Origin: JAADFF01 sp013153035
GTDB taxonomy: Bacteria; Coprothermobacterota; Coprothermobacteria; Coprothermobacterales; JAADFF01
DNA length: 64,000 bases
Strand: one strand, 5' to 3'
Assembly (NCBI GenBank): GCA_026184435.1
Contig: CP046447.1
In this document: in pieces, positions 32,652 through 43,200 of the stretch
Layout of the letters: each line of letters begins with the position of its first letter
How positions within the stretch are numbered: the stretch's first letter is position 1
The notes under the pieces: model-generated
Database searches by the model: none
Seen by the model: the letters and a program-made list of their open reading frames with translations, nothing else
What the model was told of the DNA's origin: nothing
Program-made: the position numbers and the translations under genes

Positions 32652-34943
32652 ATGAAAAATGCAGAGGAGATTATAGAGGAAGGGAGGAAACTCTACGAGA
32701 AGCTGACAAAGCTTTTGAAAGAAGGAAAAAAGCCATCGAAAGAAGATGTTGAAAAGCTTCGTGAAATTATAGAGTTTCATAATAGACAGTACTTTGTATT
32801 GGATAATCCTATAATTTCTGATAAGGAATATGATGGGTTGTTTCATTTACTGTTGAAGATAGAAGAAAAATATCCCGAACTCAAAACACCTGATTCACCA
32901 ACCCATAGGGTAGGTGCTCCTCCAAGAAAAGATTTGCCAACAGTAAGGCATAAAGTGCCTATGCTATCCCTTGATAATGCTTTTGATTTTGATGATCTGA
33001 GAAAATTTGACCAAAGAGTCAAATCTCTTTTGGGCATAGAGGAAGATATAGAGTATGTTTGTGAACACAAGCTTGACGGACTTGCTATATCTCTTCGCTA
33101 TGAAAATGGTATTTTAGTGCTTGGAGCCACTCGTGGTGACGGGATAGAGGGTGAAGATGTGACACCCAATGTCAAGACGATAAAAGTTATTCCTCTAAGG
33201 TTAAAGACAGATAATCCTCCTCGTGTTGTTGAAGTGCGTGGAGAAGTTTTTATGCGGTATAAGGATTTCGAAGAGCTTAATAAACGTCAGCGTGAGAGAG
33301 GCGAAAAAGAGTTTTCTAATCCGCGTAATGCTGCAGCAGGTTCTATTAGGCAGCTTGATCCATCTATAACAGCAGAAAGACCTTTATTTTTCTATCCGTA
33401 CGCTTTTGGAGAGCTTGATGGCATTCGCTTTCAAACACATTATGAGTTTCTCAAGTGGGCTGAAAGCGTAGGATTTTTGATTAACCCTTATACAAAGGTG
33501 TGTAAGGGAATTGAGGAAGTAATAGAGTACTGTGACTATTGGACAAAACACCGAGATAAGCTTGACTATCCTGCTGATGGTGTTGTTGTCAAGGTTAATC
33601 GCATCGATTATCAAGAGATACTCGGCTTTAAGGCAAGAAGTCCTCGTTGGGCTATTGCCTACAAGTTCCCTGCGGAGGTTAAAGAGACTGTCGTTGAAGA
33701 TATTATTGTTAGCGTGGGAAGAACAGGTGTGTTGACTCCTGTCGCTATACTGAAACCTGTTGTGCTGGATGGTGCTGTTGTTACACGGGCATCACTACAC
33801 AACGAAGATGAAATTAAACGTCTTGATGTTCGTGTTGGTGATACTGTTCTTGTGCATCGTGCAGGACAGGTTATACCTGAAGTTCTGGAAGTTGTCAAGG
33901 ATAAAAGGCCTAAAGATAGCAAGCCTTTCCAAATGCCTGATAGATGTCCTGTATGTGGGGCTCCTGTAGTTAAAGAGGGGGCATATCATAAATGCACCGG
34001 TTTTCGTTGTCCTGCTCAGGTAAAGGGTCGCATTAAGCATTTTGCCTCTCGTGATGGTATGGATATCGAGGGACTCGGTGAGAAGCTCATAGAGACTTTG
34101 GTGGATAAGGGGCTTGTATCAGATGTGGGAGATCTATATTATTTGAAGATGTCTGATCTTGTGTCCCTTGAGCGTATGGGTGAGAAATCTGCATCTAATC
34201 TTCTCAAAGCCATAGAGAAGAGTAAAAGTAGACCTCTGTACAAGCTTATTTATGCTCTGGGTATTCCTCTGGTTGGTCAAAAGACTGCCTCTCTGATAGC
34301 AGAGCAGTTTCATAGCATTTATGAGCTGGGAGGATATATCAGTGATGAAGATGTGAAGCAGTTGCCTACCGATATTGCCCGAGTCTTACGTAAACATTTT
34401 CACTCGTGGTTTGAGGTGTTATCTGCGGATAAGCCCGAAGATATTCCAGAAGAGTGGTGGAAAAAACTGCGTGAGATGGCCAGGCAGAAAACTCAGGATA
34501 TAATAAATAAGTTATATAGCATTGAAGGTGTCGGTGATGAAACTGTCGGTGCTATTGTTAAAACTTTTTCGCAAAGTGGTACTTGGGAAGTCATTGATAA
34601 ATTGCAGAAGGCAGGCGTTAAGCTAAAAGAGGAACAAAAGGAAGGAAAACTATCTGGTAAAACGTTTGTCTTCACAGGTAGTTTGAAGAGTATGTCACGC
34701 ACGGAAGCTGCCGATGCTGTTCGAAGTCTTGGGGGCAGGGTTGCAAGTAGTGTATCTAAGAAGGTTGACTATGTTGTTGTGGGAGAAAACCCGGGTAGCA
34801 AATATGATAAAGCACTAAAGCTTGGAGTAAGAATTATTAATGAAGATGAGTTTTTACGGCTCATAGGGGAGGGTAAGCATGGAGAAGAGAACGGTGAAGA
34901 GGATAGTGGTAGTGCTATTCAGCCTCCTCTTCCTCTTGGCTAA
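32652..34943 (+). CDS. ligA: NAD-dependent DNA ligase
   Basis: Seals nicks using NAD. 763 residues, longer than the usual 670. Adenylation Lys in HKLDG (about residue 139), then ATRGDGIEGEDVTPN, NPRNAAAGSIRQLD, a four-Cys zinc finger (CPVCGAP...CTGFRCP, about 435-455), helix-hairpin-helix repeats and a C-terminal BRCT domain (FVFTGSLKSMSRTEA, about 668-745). Two differences stand out: about 20 extra N-terminal residues, and an insertion of about 55 residues (562-617) within the HhH region. GGAAAGGGGG lies upstream of the ATG. Confidence 0.96.
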   Translation: MKNAEEIIEEGRKLYEKLTKLLKEGKKPSKEDVEKLREIIEFHNRQYFVLDNPIISDKEYDGLFHLLLKIEEKYPELKTPDSPTHRVGAPPRKDLPTVRHKVPMLSLDNAFDFDDLRKFDQRVKSLLGIEEDIEYVCEHKLDGLAISLRYENGILVLGATRGDGIEGEDVTPNVKTIKVIPLRLKTDNPPRVVEVRGEVFMRYKDFEELNKRQRERGEKEFSNPRNAAAGSIRQLDPSITAERPLFFYPYAFGELDGIRFQTHYEFLKWAESVGFLINPYTKVCKGIEEVIEYCDYWTKHRDKLDYPADGVVVKVNRIDYQEILGFKARSPRWAIAYKFPAEVKETVVEDIIVSVGRTGVLTPVAILKPVVLDGAVVTRASLHNEDEIKRLDVRVGDTVLVHRAGQVIPEVLEVVKDKRPKDSKPFQMPDRCPVCGAPVVKEGAYHKCTGFRCPAQVKGRIKHFASRDGMDIEGLGEKLIETLVDKGLVSDVGDLYYLKMSDLVSLERMGEKSASNLLKAIEKSKSRPLYKLIYALGIPLVGQKTASLIAEQFHSIYELGGYISDEDVKQLPTDIARVLRKHFHSWFEVLSADKPEDIPEEWWKKLREMARQKTQDIINKLYSIEGVGDETVGAIVKTFSQSGTWEVIDKLQKAGVKLKEEQKEGKLSGKTFVFTGSLKSMSRTEAADAVRSLGGRVASSVSKKVDYVVVGENPGSKYDKALKLGVRIINEDEFLRLIGEGKHGEENGEEDSGSAIQPPLPLG

Positions 34944-37071
34944 TATATATGTACCCGATGCTGTTGCCCGTATATATAAGTTTGGTATGTATACCCGTAT
35001 CAACGATATATGGGTGTCTCCTAAAAATGAGATATGGCTGGCTACCGACAATGGTGCTTATAAAATTAACTTGTCTGGATATGTAATCAGATCGGTAGAT
35101 ACTTCTTATGGTTTACCAGATATTTATGTGAAAAAGGTTTTCGGCGATGATAATGACCGATTGTTCTTGTTAACTGGAGCTGGTCTTTCTGTTGTATACC
35201 TGAGTGACCATGTCAGTCAAACTTATTCAGATTATGAAGGGTTACCACTTGGGGCATATCAAACATTGGATGTGTCTGACGATTACATTGCTGTGGGTTC
35301 TTCAGAGCAGATGTGGTTGCTAAATAAGCATACGGGGAAGACATGTAAGGCTAGTGTTGGTGCCTATATTAATGATATTCAGATTGTCGGTGACAATATA
35401 TATGTTGGAACCTATAATGGGCTTGGGGTTTATGGTGTTGATTGTCATTATAAAGGGATACTTCTCAATGATAAAGTTAATGATATATATAGGTATGGTA
35501 CTTCATTGTATATTGCAACCAAGCATGGAGCTTTCAAGGTATATTTACCTAATACTAGTGTAAATCGTATTTCCAATATTGATTTCTACGGTGAAATTGA
35601 ACATATAGTTGTTTCTCCTAGGGGAGATGTTGTTGCTACTGCTGGAAATGATATATATATAAAACCTTCTGGAGGAAAGGCATATAAGATTACCATAGGC
35701 GCTTCTGGTAATGTAATAACAGCTGTGTATCCTTATGGATACGATAATATCGTTGTGTCTTTAGCAGGTTCTCGCAATGCAGGCTTGTATATGGTAGAGA
35801 ATATGTTTTATGTTAAACAAATTCTCGAGATTCATGTGCCTGTCCGCAATAATATGGTTTCGTATATTAAACCTGAGAATACATCTGTTGTATGGTTTAA
35901 GTACGGAGAATCTCTTTATTGGTTTAATAATCCAAACTCTATGTATAGATTTCAGTTTATGTCCGCTGATGGGAAATCTATAGATGCTTCAATTATTTTG
36001 TCTATTGCACCATGGATTACAGGGGATAAGTTAGCTCTTGGTACTGTGCTTGGCTTTTATGTGGGAAATAAGGTTAGTCGTGTTATGAAACAAATAGACA
36101 TATCTTCATTTATATCAGAAAGTATTGTCGATGTGGATACAGATGGTAGGGGCAAATATTTCATATTAACTCGAAAATATCTCTATGTATATAATGCCTA
36201 CACAGGATACTTCAAGAGATTGTTGCTCCCTAAAGGAGAATATGCCTATGATGAGTATTACTACGATGGGGGTATATATATATCAACTACTAAATCTGTC
36301 TTGAAATATGAGGATGATGTCATTGTTGCATATCACGCTCTTAATTATGGTGCTACTCGGATAGTAGGAACTCTGGGTGGTATTTGGGCTATAAACAATG
36401 GAAACTTGATTTTTCTGGACAGAAAACTGAAAAAATTGGTACCTATTTCCCTCTTCAATAACATGGGAGTTGTGGATGTTGATAGTTGGCAACACTATCT
36501 TGTTGTCGGAACAGATGAAGGGGTATTTTTATACAAAGGAGGAAAGATTTGGGGTGTGTTTTCTGCCTTTGAGGGTATGGTGACATCTAACTTTATCACG
36601 GATATATCTGTATGGAATCACTATCTTGTTGTCGGCACACGTAGTGGGCTTTCGATAGTGGATTTGTCAGATGGAGTTATCCCATTTAGAGATGTTAACT
36701 ACTTAAATTATATTGTGTGGATGCACCGTTTGACATCATTGGGTATTATTAAAGGAAACGGAAAAGGGGCTTATATGCCCTATAAACCCATTACTGTGGA
36801 AGAACTGGTTATTTTACTGTCCCGTGCATCTCATATTCCCACCAAATCTTGCATGATAAATAATGCCCATTCGTGGGCTGTCCCTTATATTTGTGGTTAT
36901 TTTCATGGGAAAGTTCCGCGTGGGGTTAAGTGGAAGGCCAATCTAACGTCTGATATATTAAATAGGTATTTTCCATATGTCAATATTCCGTCTAAGCATG
37001 GAAAATATTTACGAATAGATGTATTCAGGTTTTTGTATAAACTTATCTATTCCAATGGACTATGGAGGTGA
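34879..37071 (+). CDS. secreted beta-propeller protein with an S-layer-homology-like C-terminus
   Basis: 730 residues. A signal peptide (basic start, hydrophobic core VVVLFSLLFLLANIYV, cleavage near AVA) precedes a long stretch of short repeats such as IWVSPKNEIWLATDNGAY and VVGTRSGLSIVDLS. These resemble the propeller blades of two-component sensor ectodomains and would make one or two beta-propellers. The last 110 residues contain IVWMHRLTSLGIIKG and KPITVEELVILLSRA, the pattern of an S-layer homology domain that anchors to the wall. The ATG has GGGGAGGG upstream but overlaps ligA by 65 bases in another frame; GTG 34894 would also keep the signal peptide. Function unknown. Confidence 0.8.
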   Translation: MEKRTVKRIVVVLFSLLFLLANIYVPDAVARIYKFGMYTRINDIWVSPKNEIWLATDNGAYKINLSGYVIRSVDTSYGLPDIYVKKVFGDDNDRLFLLTGAGLSVVYLSDHVSQTYSDYEGLPLGAYQTLDVSDDYIAVGSSEQMWLLNKHTGKTCKASVGAYINDIQIVGDNIYVGTYNGLGVYGVDCHYKGILLNDKVNDIYRYGTSLYIATKHGAFKVYLPNTSVNRISNIDFYGEIEHIVVSPRGDVVATAGNDIYIKPSGGKAYKITIGASGNVITAVYPYGYDNIVVSLAGSRNAGLYMVENMFYVKQILEIHVPVRNNMVSYIKPENTSVVWFKYGESLYWFNNPNSMYRFQFMSADGKSIDASIILSIAPWITGDKLALGTVLGFYVGNKVSRVMKQIDISSFISESIVDVDTDGRGKYFILTRKYLYVYNAYTGYFKRLLLPKGEYAYDEYYYDGGIYISTTKSVLKYEDDVIVAYHALNYGATRIVGTLGGIWAINNGNLIFLDRKLKKLVPISLFNNMGVVDVDSWQHYLVVGTDEGVFLYKGGKIWGVFSAFEGMVTSNFITDISVWNHYLVVGTRSGLSIVDLSDGVIPFRDVNYLNYIVWMHRLTSLGIIKGNGKGAYMPYKPITVEELVILLSRASHIPTKSCMINNAHSWAVPYICGYFHGKVPRGVKWKANLTSDILNRYFPYVNIPSKHGKYLRIDVFRFLYKLIYSNGLWR

Positions 37072-37076
37072 AAAAA

Positions 37077-37367
37077 GTGGATATAAAGGTTGATAAAGAA
37101 CTTGTGCGGAAGATAGCCGATATGGCTATGCTAGAGTTTAGTGAAGAGGAAATAGAGGAATTTGTTTCATACTTTGAAGAAATGTTTGATGTTTTTGACA
37201 TGCTGGGTGATATTTCACCTGATTATGAGATTCCTCCATTACCGGCAACACTTCACGAAGATGAACCGGAAAGAAGGGTGGACTACCATGATTTGTGGAT
37301 GAGATTTTCTCTTATGAAAAATGGATATTTACTTGTACCACCACTTAGGGGAGGAGATGAGGAATGA
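37077..37367 (+). CDS. gatC: Asp/Glu-tRNA amidotransferase subunit C
   Basis: 96-residue GatC, the small stabilising subunit: VRKIADMAMLEFSEEEIEEF at the N-terminus, then the DxxR-like EDEPERRVD. The GTG at 37077 follows GGAGGTG (37064-37070) by six bases. gatC, gatA and gatB are consecutive here and overlap. Confidence 0.92.
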   Translation: MDIKVDKELVRKIADMAMLEFSEEEIEEFVSYFEEMFDVFDMLGDISPDYEIPPLPATLHEDEPERRVDYHDLWMRFSLMKNGYLLVPPLRGGDEE

Positions 37368-38776
37368 CGATAAAAGAGCTGAGGAAAAGATTTATATCTG
37401 GTGAGTTAACACCACTGGAATACATGGAGGAATTACTAGAGACAATTCGTCAAAAAGAAAGAAAGATTAATGCTTTTACTCATTTGGAAAAGACAGATAC
37501 TTTGCTTAAAGAAGCAGAATTATGGACAGAAAAATATAAATCTGGTGAAGAACTACCACCACTTGCCGGTATTCCAGTGGCCATTAAAGACAATATTGCC
37601 GTAAAAGATATGCCTCTTACATGTGCCAGCAAAATACTTCAAGAGTTTACATCACCATATGATGCAACGGCTGTAAGGAAATTGAAGGAAGCCGGGGCTA
37701 TTATCATAGGTAAAACTAATCTTGATGAGTTTGCCATGGGATCTACTACAGAGTTTTCTATCTTCGGTCCAACTCATAATCCTGTGGATCTTGAAAGGGT
37801 GCCTGGTGGTTCTAGTGGTGGTTCAGCAGCCTCTGTTGCTGCTGGTATGGTTCCTGTAGCCCTAGGTAGTGATACAGGTGGATCTGTAAGACAGCCGGCG
37901 TCATTTACTGATACTGTTGGTATAAAACCATCGTATGGTATGGTGTCTCGTTATGGACTTGTTGCTTTTGCTTCTTCCCTTGATCAGATAGGGGTACTTG
38001 CCAAAAATGTGGAAGATGCTTCTCTTATTATCCGAGTTATTGCCGGTAAAGATAAATATGATGCTACATCTAGAGAATTGTCTGTAAAAAATATTTTTGA
38101 TGCTTTTGAAACTATAGATGGAGTAAAAATCGGTGTCTGGAAGGAACTTGACAATCATCCTGCAGAGGACGGGGTTATGAAAGTATGGGATGATGCTATT
38201 ATGAAGGCATCAAAGGAATTTCAGATGATACCTGTGTCTCTGCCTGATATTGCTTCTGGTATTGCCTCTTATTACCTAATAGCTCCTGCTGAGGCTTCTG
38301 CCAATTTGGCACGATATGATGGTGTGAGATATGCATGGCGAGTTCTTGATGCTTCTACGTATAAAGAAATGGTAAAGAGAACACGAACCATAGGATTTGG
38401 TAAAGAGGTCAAAAGGAGGATTATGATAGGTACGTTTGCGCTATCAGCGGGATACCAGGATGCTTTTTATAAGAAGGCTGTTGCTATGAGATATAGAATT
38501 ATGCAAAACTTTGAAGAGGCTTTCAAGCAGGTTGATGTTATTCTTGTTCCAACATCACCGAAATTGCCTTGGAAGATAGGACAGAAAATGTCTCCGTCTG
38601 AGGTATATAAGGCAGACCTTTACACAATACCTGTTAATCTGGCAGGTTTGCCTGCTGTTTCTATTCCTGCCGGATATGTTGACAATTTGCCTGTTGGTAT
38701 ACAGGTGATTGGTAAGTATGGCGAAGATGAAAAGGTCTGGGCCGTTGCAGATAAGCTTATGGGGTTGTGGAGGTGA
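37364..38776 (+). CDS. gatA: Asp/Glu-tRNA amidotransferase subunit A
   Basis: Amidase subunit of 470 residues that frees ammonia from Gln. The Ser-cisSer-Lys triad is in AIKDNIAVKD (Lys), VPGGSSGGSAASVAAG (cis-Ser) and SDTGGSVRQPA (nucleophile Ser). ATGA overlap with gatC. Confidence 0.97.
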   Translation: MTIKELRKRFISGELTPLEYMEELLETIRQKERKINAFTHLEKTDTLLKEAELWTEKYKSGEELPPLAGIPVAIKDNIAVKDMPLTCASKILQEFTSPYDATAVRKLKEAGAIIIGKTNLDEFAMGSTTEFSIFGPTHNPVDLERVPGGSSGGSAASVAAGMVPVALGSDTGGSVRQPASFTDTVGIKPSYGMVSRYGLVAFASSLDQIGVLAKNVEDASLIIRVIAGKDKYDATSRELSVKNIFDAFETIDGVKIGVWKELDNHPAEDGVMKVWDDAIMKASKEFQMIPVSLPDIASGIASYYLIAPAEASANLARYDGVRYAWRVLDASTYKEMVKRTRTIGFGKEVKRRIMIGTFALSAGYQDAFYKKAVAMRYRIMQNFEEAFKQVDVILVPTSPKLPWKIGQKMSPSEVYKADLYTIPVNLAGLPAVSIPAGYVDNLPVGIQVIGKYGEDEKVWAVADKLMGLWR

Positions 38777-38781
38777 AGGCA

Positions 38782-40206
38782 GTGGAATACTATGTTCATA
38801 TAGGGTTTGAAGTTCATATAAGACTTGCCACAAAGACAAAAATGTTCTGCTCTTGTAGTACAGAGGAAGGGGAACCCAATACACATATATGTCCTGTGTG
38901 TTTGGGATACCCAGGAGCGTTACCAGTACCTAACAAGGAGGCATTCAAATATGCCATCAAAATGGCCAAAGCATTGAATGGAAAAATTAACAAGACCGTG
39001 ATATTTGCCCGTAAAAATTATTTCTATCCAGACCTCCCAAAGGGTTATCAGATTACACAGCATGAACCTCCTCTAATGGAGGATGGCTATCTTGTACTTG
39101 CTGAAAGTGGCAAGAAAATCCGTATTATTAGACTACATGTAGAAGAAGATGCTGCGAAGACTCTTTATGATAGCGAGACTGGTAGACAGGGAGAAAATGC
39201 ATTCCTCATGGTTGATTACAATAGAAGTGGAGTGCCATTAGCTGAGATTGTTAGTTATCCTGATATACATGATCCCGATGAGGGGGTAGAGTACCTTAAA
39301 ACCCTTCAGGCTCTTGCCCGTTACCTTGGGGTTTCTGAGGCTAATATGGAAAAGGGTGAGATGAGGGCAGATGTTAATATATCAGTGTCCACAGCACCTG
39401 ATAAACTGGGTACAAAGGTTGAAATTAAGAATATGAATTCTTTTAAAGCTATTCATGATGCCCTTGAATACGAGATACAAAGACAAATTCATGCTCTTGA
39501 GACAGGAGAGACTATATATCAAGAGACTCGTATGTGGGATGAGGCATCGGGAAAAACCCTTGTTATGCGTAGGAAAGAGACGAGTGATGACTATAGATAT
39601 TTCCCAGAACCAGATATTCCACCGTTTGAGCTCGAACAGGAAGTTATAGATATTGAACCTGAATTTGATGATCTTCACAAACTGTATAAAGAGGTAAATT
39701 CTTGGAATATTGATGAGAAAAAGGTCGGCTTTATTGTATATTCTCCTGAGATTTACAAGGCACTAAAATATCTCATAGAAAAGGGTGTGCCTCCTAAATT
39801 TGCCGTGTCTATGTACCTTGATGAAATAAAAGGGCAATTGGAGAAATCTGGTTTATCGCTGGAGGATAGGCACAAAGATTGGGTTGTGTACCTACATAAG
39901 CTCATTAGTGATGGAAAGATCGATAACTCCATTGCCAAGAAAATTATTAGAAAAGCTATATCGCAAAATAAGGAACCTAAGGAGATTTATGAGGCTGAGT
40001 TCAGTGGTCCCAGTATTTCTGAAGAAGATATTCGAAAGACCATTAGAGATATACTGGCTAAAAATCCAGACATTGTTCAAAAGTACAAGGATGGTAAGAA
40101 ATCCGTATTTGGTTTCTTGATGGGACAGTGCATGAAGGCATTCGGTGGAAAAGTGCCTGCCGCTACTGTCAAGAAATTGCTTGGGGAGGAGCTTGAGCGT
40201 GTCTAA
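38782..40206 (+). CDS. gatB: Asp/Glu-tRNA amidotransferase subunit B
   Basis: 474 residues; phosphorylates and amidates Glu-tRNA-Gln or Asp-tRNA-Asn. Signatures: GFEVHIRLATKTKMFCSCS with CPVCLGYPGALP (zinc ligands), FYPDLPKGYQITQ, and FEKGEMRAD-like EKGEMRADVN. The GTG at 38782 is six bases from GGAGGTGA; the open frame begins earlier, inside the end of gatA, but would place its start before that site. Confidence 0.96.
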   Translation: MEYYVHIGFEVHIRLATKTKMFCSCSTEEGEPNTHICPVCLGYPGALPVPNKEAFKYAIKMAKALNGKINKTVIFARKNYFYPDLPKGYQITQHEPPLMEDGYLVLAESGKKIRIIRLHVEEDAAKTLYDSETGRQGENAFLMVDYNRSGVPLAEIVSYPDIHDPDEGVEYLKTLQALARYLGVSEANMEKGEMRADVNISVSTAPDKLGTKVEIKNMNSFKAIHDALEYEIQRQIHALETGETIYQETRMWDEASGKTLVMRRKETSDDYRYFPEPDIPPFELEQEVIDIEPEFDDLHKLYKEVNSWNIDEKKVGFIVYSPEIYKALKYLIEKGVPPKFAVSMYLDEIKGQLEKSGLSLEDRHKDWVVYLHKLISDGKIDNSIAKKIIRKAISQNKEPKEIYEAEFSGPSISEEDIRKTIRDILAKNPDIVQKYKDGKKSVFGFLMGQCMKAFGGKVPAATVKKLLGEELERV

Positions 40207-43200
40207 AGACTTTGTGCATCTTCATGTGCATACGGCCTATAGTTTGCTTGATGGTGCCTCTCGTATAGATGATTTGCTTGCCCGTACAGCAGAATTGGGC
40301 ATGAAATCTATTGCTGTGACTGATCATGGTGTAATGTATGGAGCTGTTGAGTTTTCCCAGAAGGCGAAAAATTATGGGGTAAAACCTATTATTGGTGTGG
40401 AGGCATATGTAACAGATGATGTATCTGTAAAGGATAAGAATTCTAAATACTATCATCTTATACTTCTTGCAAAAAATAAGCAGGGATATAAAAATATCAA
40501 CTATCTTCTTTCTCGGGCATTCAAGGATGGTTTTTACTACAGGCCGCGTATTGAAAAATCTTGGCTGATAGAGCACAGTGATGGCATTATTGCGTCAAGT
40601 GCCTGTGTTATGGGTGAGGTAGCACAGAAGATACTTACAGAGGGTATTGATGCCGCAGAAAAGGTTGCTTTATGGTATCAAGAGGTATTCGGCAAAGATC
40701 ATTTCTACCTTGAAGTTATGTACCACAATATGGATGAAGAGGAAACGGTTATAGAGGGTATGAAGGAAATATCTCGTCGTACAGGTATTCCTCTTCTGGC
40801 TACTAACGATAGCCATTATACAAAACCTGAAGATTGGGAAGTTCAGCAAGTTTTGATGGCTATAGCCAGTAGAAATGGCAAGGCAGACGACTTTGGTGTA
40901 TTTTCTCAGCATCATGAGTTTTATGTGAAGTCTCCTCAGCAGATGTGGGAAATATTTGCAGAAAGATTCGGTATCCCTGAAGCTATAGAAAATACATTAA
41001 AGGTTGCCGATATGATAGAGTTTGATATAGAAACCGGAGTATACCATGTTCCAAGATATCCGTTACCAGATGGTTTTTCATCTGAAGAAGAGTATCTTAG
41101 ATATCTTGCCGAGCAGGGTCTTCATAAACGATACGATAAAGTAACCGATGATATTGTAGAGCGGATGAACTATGAGCTTGATATGATATCCCGTATGGGA
41201 TTTGCCGGTTATTTCCTCATTGTTAGGGAATACATTATCTGGGCTAAGGAGAATGGCGTTATGGTAGGCCCTGGTAGAGGTTCTGCGGCGGGCTCTTTGG
41301 TTTCGTACCTTATTGGTATTACAGATATCGATCCTCTCAGGTGGGGACTTCTGTTTGAGCGTTTCCTTAATCCTGAGCGTGTAACTATGCCAGATATTGA
41401 TGTTGACTTTGATGCTGCTCGCCGTGACGAGGTTATTAGGCATGTTTCAGACTTGTATGGAGAAGATAAGGTAGCCCAGATTATCACATTCGGAACCATG
41501 GCATCAAAGGCTGCGGTTAGAGACGTTGGAAGGGTAAAGGGTTATCCTCTATCTCTTGTTGATAAGGTGTCTAAAGCCATACCACAGGGTGCATCTATAA
41601 AGAAAGCTCTTGAAGAATCTCAGGCGTTAAAAGAATTGTATGAATCCGATGAAAGGGTTAGAGATATTATTAATACTGCTATGAAAATAGAGGGTTTCCC
41701 TAGACACTCATCTACCCATGCTGCAGGTGTGGTTATTGGTGATGCACCACTTACGGAGTATGTTCCACTTCAGTATGATGCTTCATCAGTTACAGGGTTT
41801 ATTACACAATATGCCAAAGACGAAGTTGAATCTGTAGGACTTTTGAAGATGGACTTTTTAGGACTAAGAAACTTGACAATTATTCAAGACGCTTTGGACC
41901 TTATTGAGAGGTTTCACGGTGTGAAAGTGGATCTTCTTGAGCTTGCTAAAGATCCTACAGATGAGAATGTATATAAGATGATCGCAGAGGGTAATGTGCT
42001 TGGTGTATTTCAGATGGAAAGTGAGGGTTTTAGAGCATTTGTTATGCGACTAAAGCCTTCAAGATTTGAAGATCTTATTGCAGCACTTGCACTGTTTAGG
42101 CCTGGCACCTTAGCCTCGGGCGGTGCCGATATGTATATTCGCCGTAAGCATGGGCTTGAAGAGGTAGATTACTATCATCCTGATCTCAAGGATATTCTTG
42201 ATGAGACATATGGTGTCATTGTCTATCAGGAGCAGATTATGCAGATAGCCTCTAAAATGGCTGGCTTTACCCTTGGTAAAGCAGATATCTTACGTCGTGC
42301 TATAGGTAAGAAGAAGTTGAAGGTCATGATGCAGATGAAAGAGGAGTTTATAGAAGGTGGTGTAAACAAAGGCTACAGTAGGGAGCTTATGGAAGAGATA
42401 TGGGAAGTTATTGTGAAATTTGCCGAATATGGTTTCAATAAATCTCACTCTGCTGCCTATGCTCTTGTGACATATTGGACAGGTTGGCTCAAATATCATT
42501 ATCCTTTGGAATATATGTCTGCAGTGCTTACCAGTGTTGCTGGTAACACTGATAAGTTAGTGAAGTATATTGTTGCCACCCAAGATATGGGGATTACCGT
42601 TCTTCCGCCTGATGTGAACGAAAGTGATGTCAGACATTTTGTTCCTGTATATGATGGTGAAGGGAAAGGAGCAGTAAGGGCATCACTGGTTATTGTCAAA
42701 GGAGTAGGAGAAAAAGAATTGGAGAAACTTGTTGGCGAAAGAGAAAAGAATGGACCATTTAAAGACTTTGACGATTTTGTATCCAGGGCTTTATCCGCAG
42801 GTGTTAAATCTGGTTCTATAGAGATGCTTATCAAAGCTGGGGCAGCTGATAGGTTTGGAGATAGAACTACTTTATTAAAGAAGTTTAAATCTGGTGTTTC
42901 TGGTGGTATGTCTCAGTCTCTTTTTGGTGAAGATATGCCGGGCATAGATGATATAGAGGTGCCTACCCATGGTGAGATGGAGTTTACAGCACTGGGCTTT
43001 TATTTGAAGTATCATCCTCTACAAGATGTGGCAAGTAGGATTAAGGTGCTGAGAAAAGAGCTTGGTGCATTACCTCTGACTCGTGTGCAAGAAGAAGAGG
43101 ATTTTGAGGATGCTGCTAAATTCGAAGTGCTTGGTATGATTACGGCACTGAAGGAAAAGAAATCTGGTGGTAGCTTGCTGGGAATAGCCGACGTAGAAGA

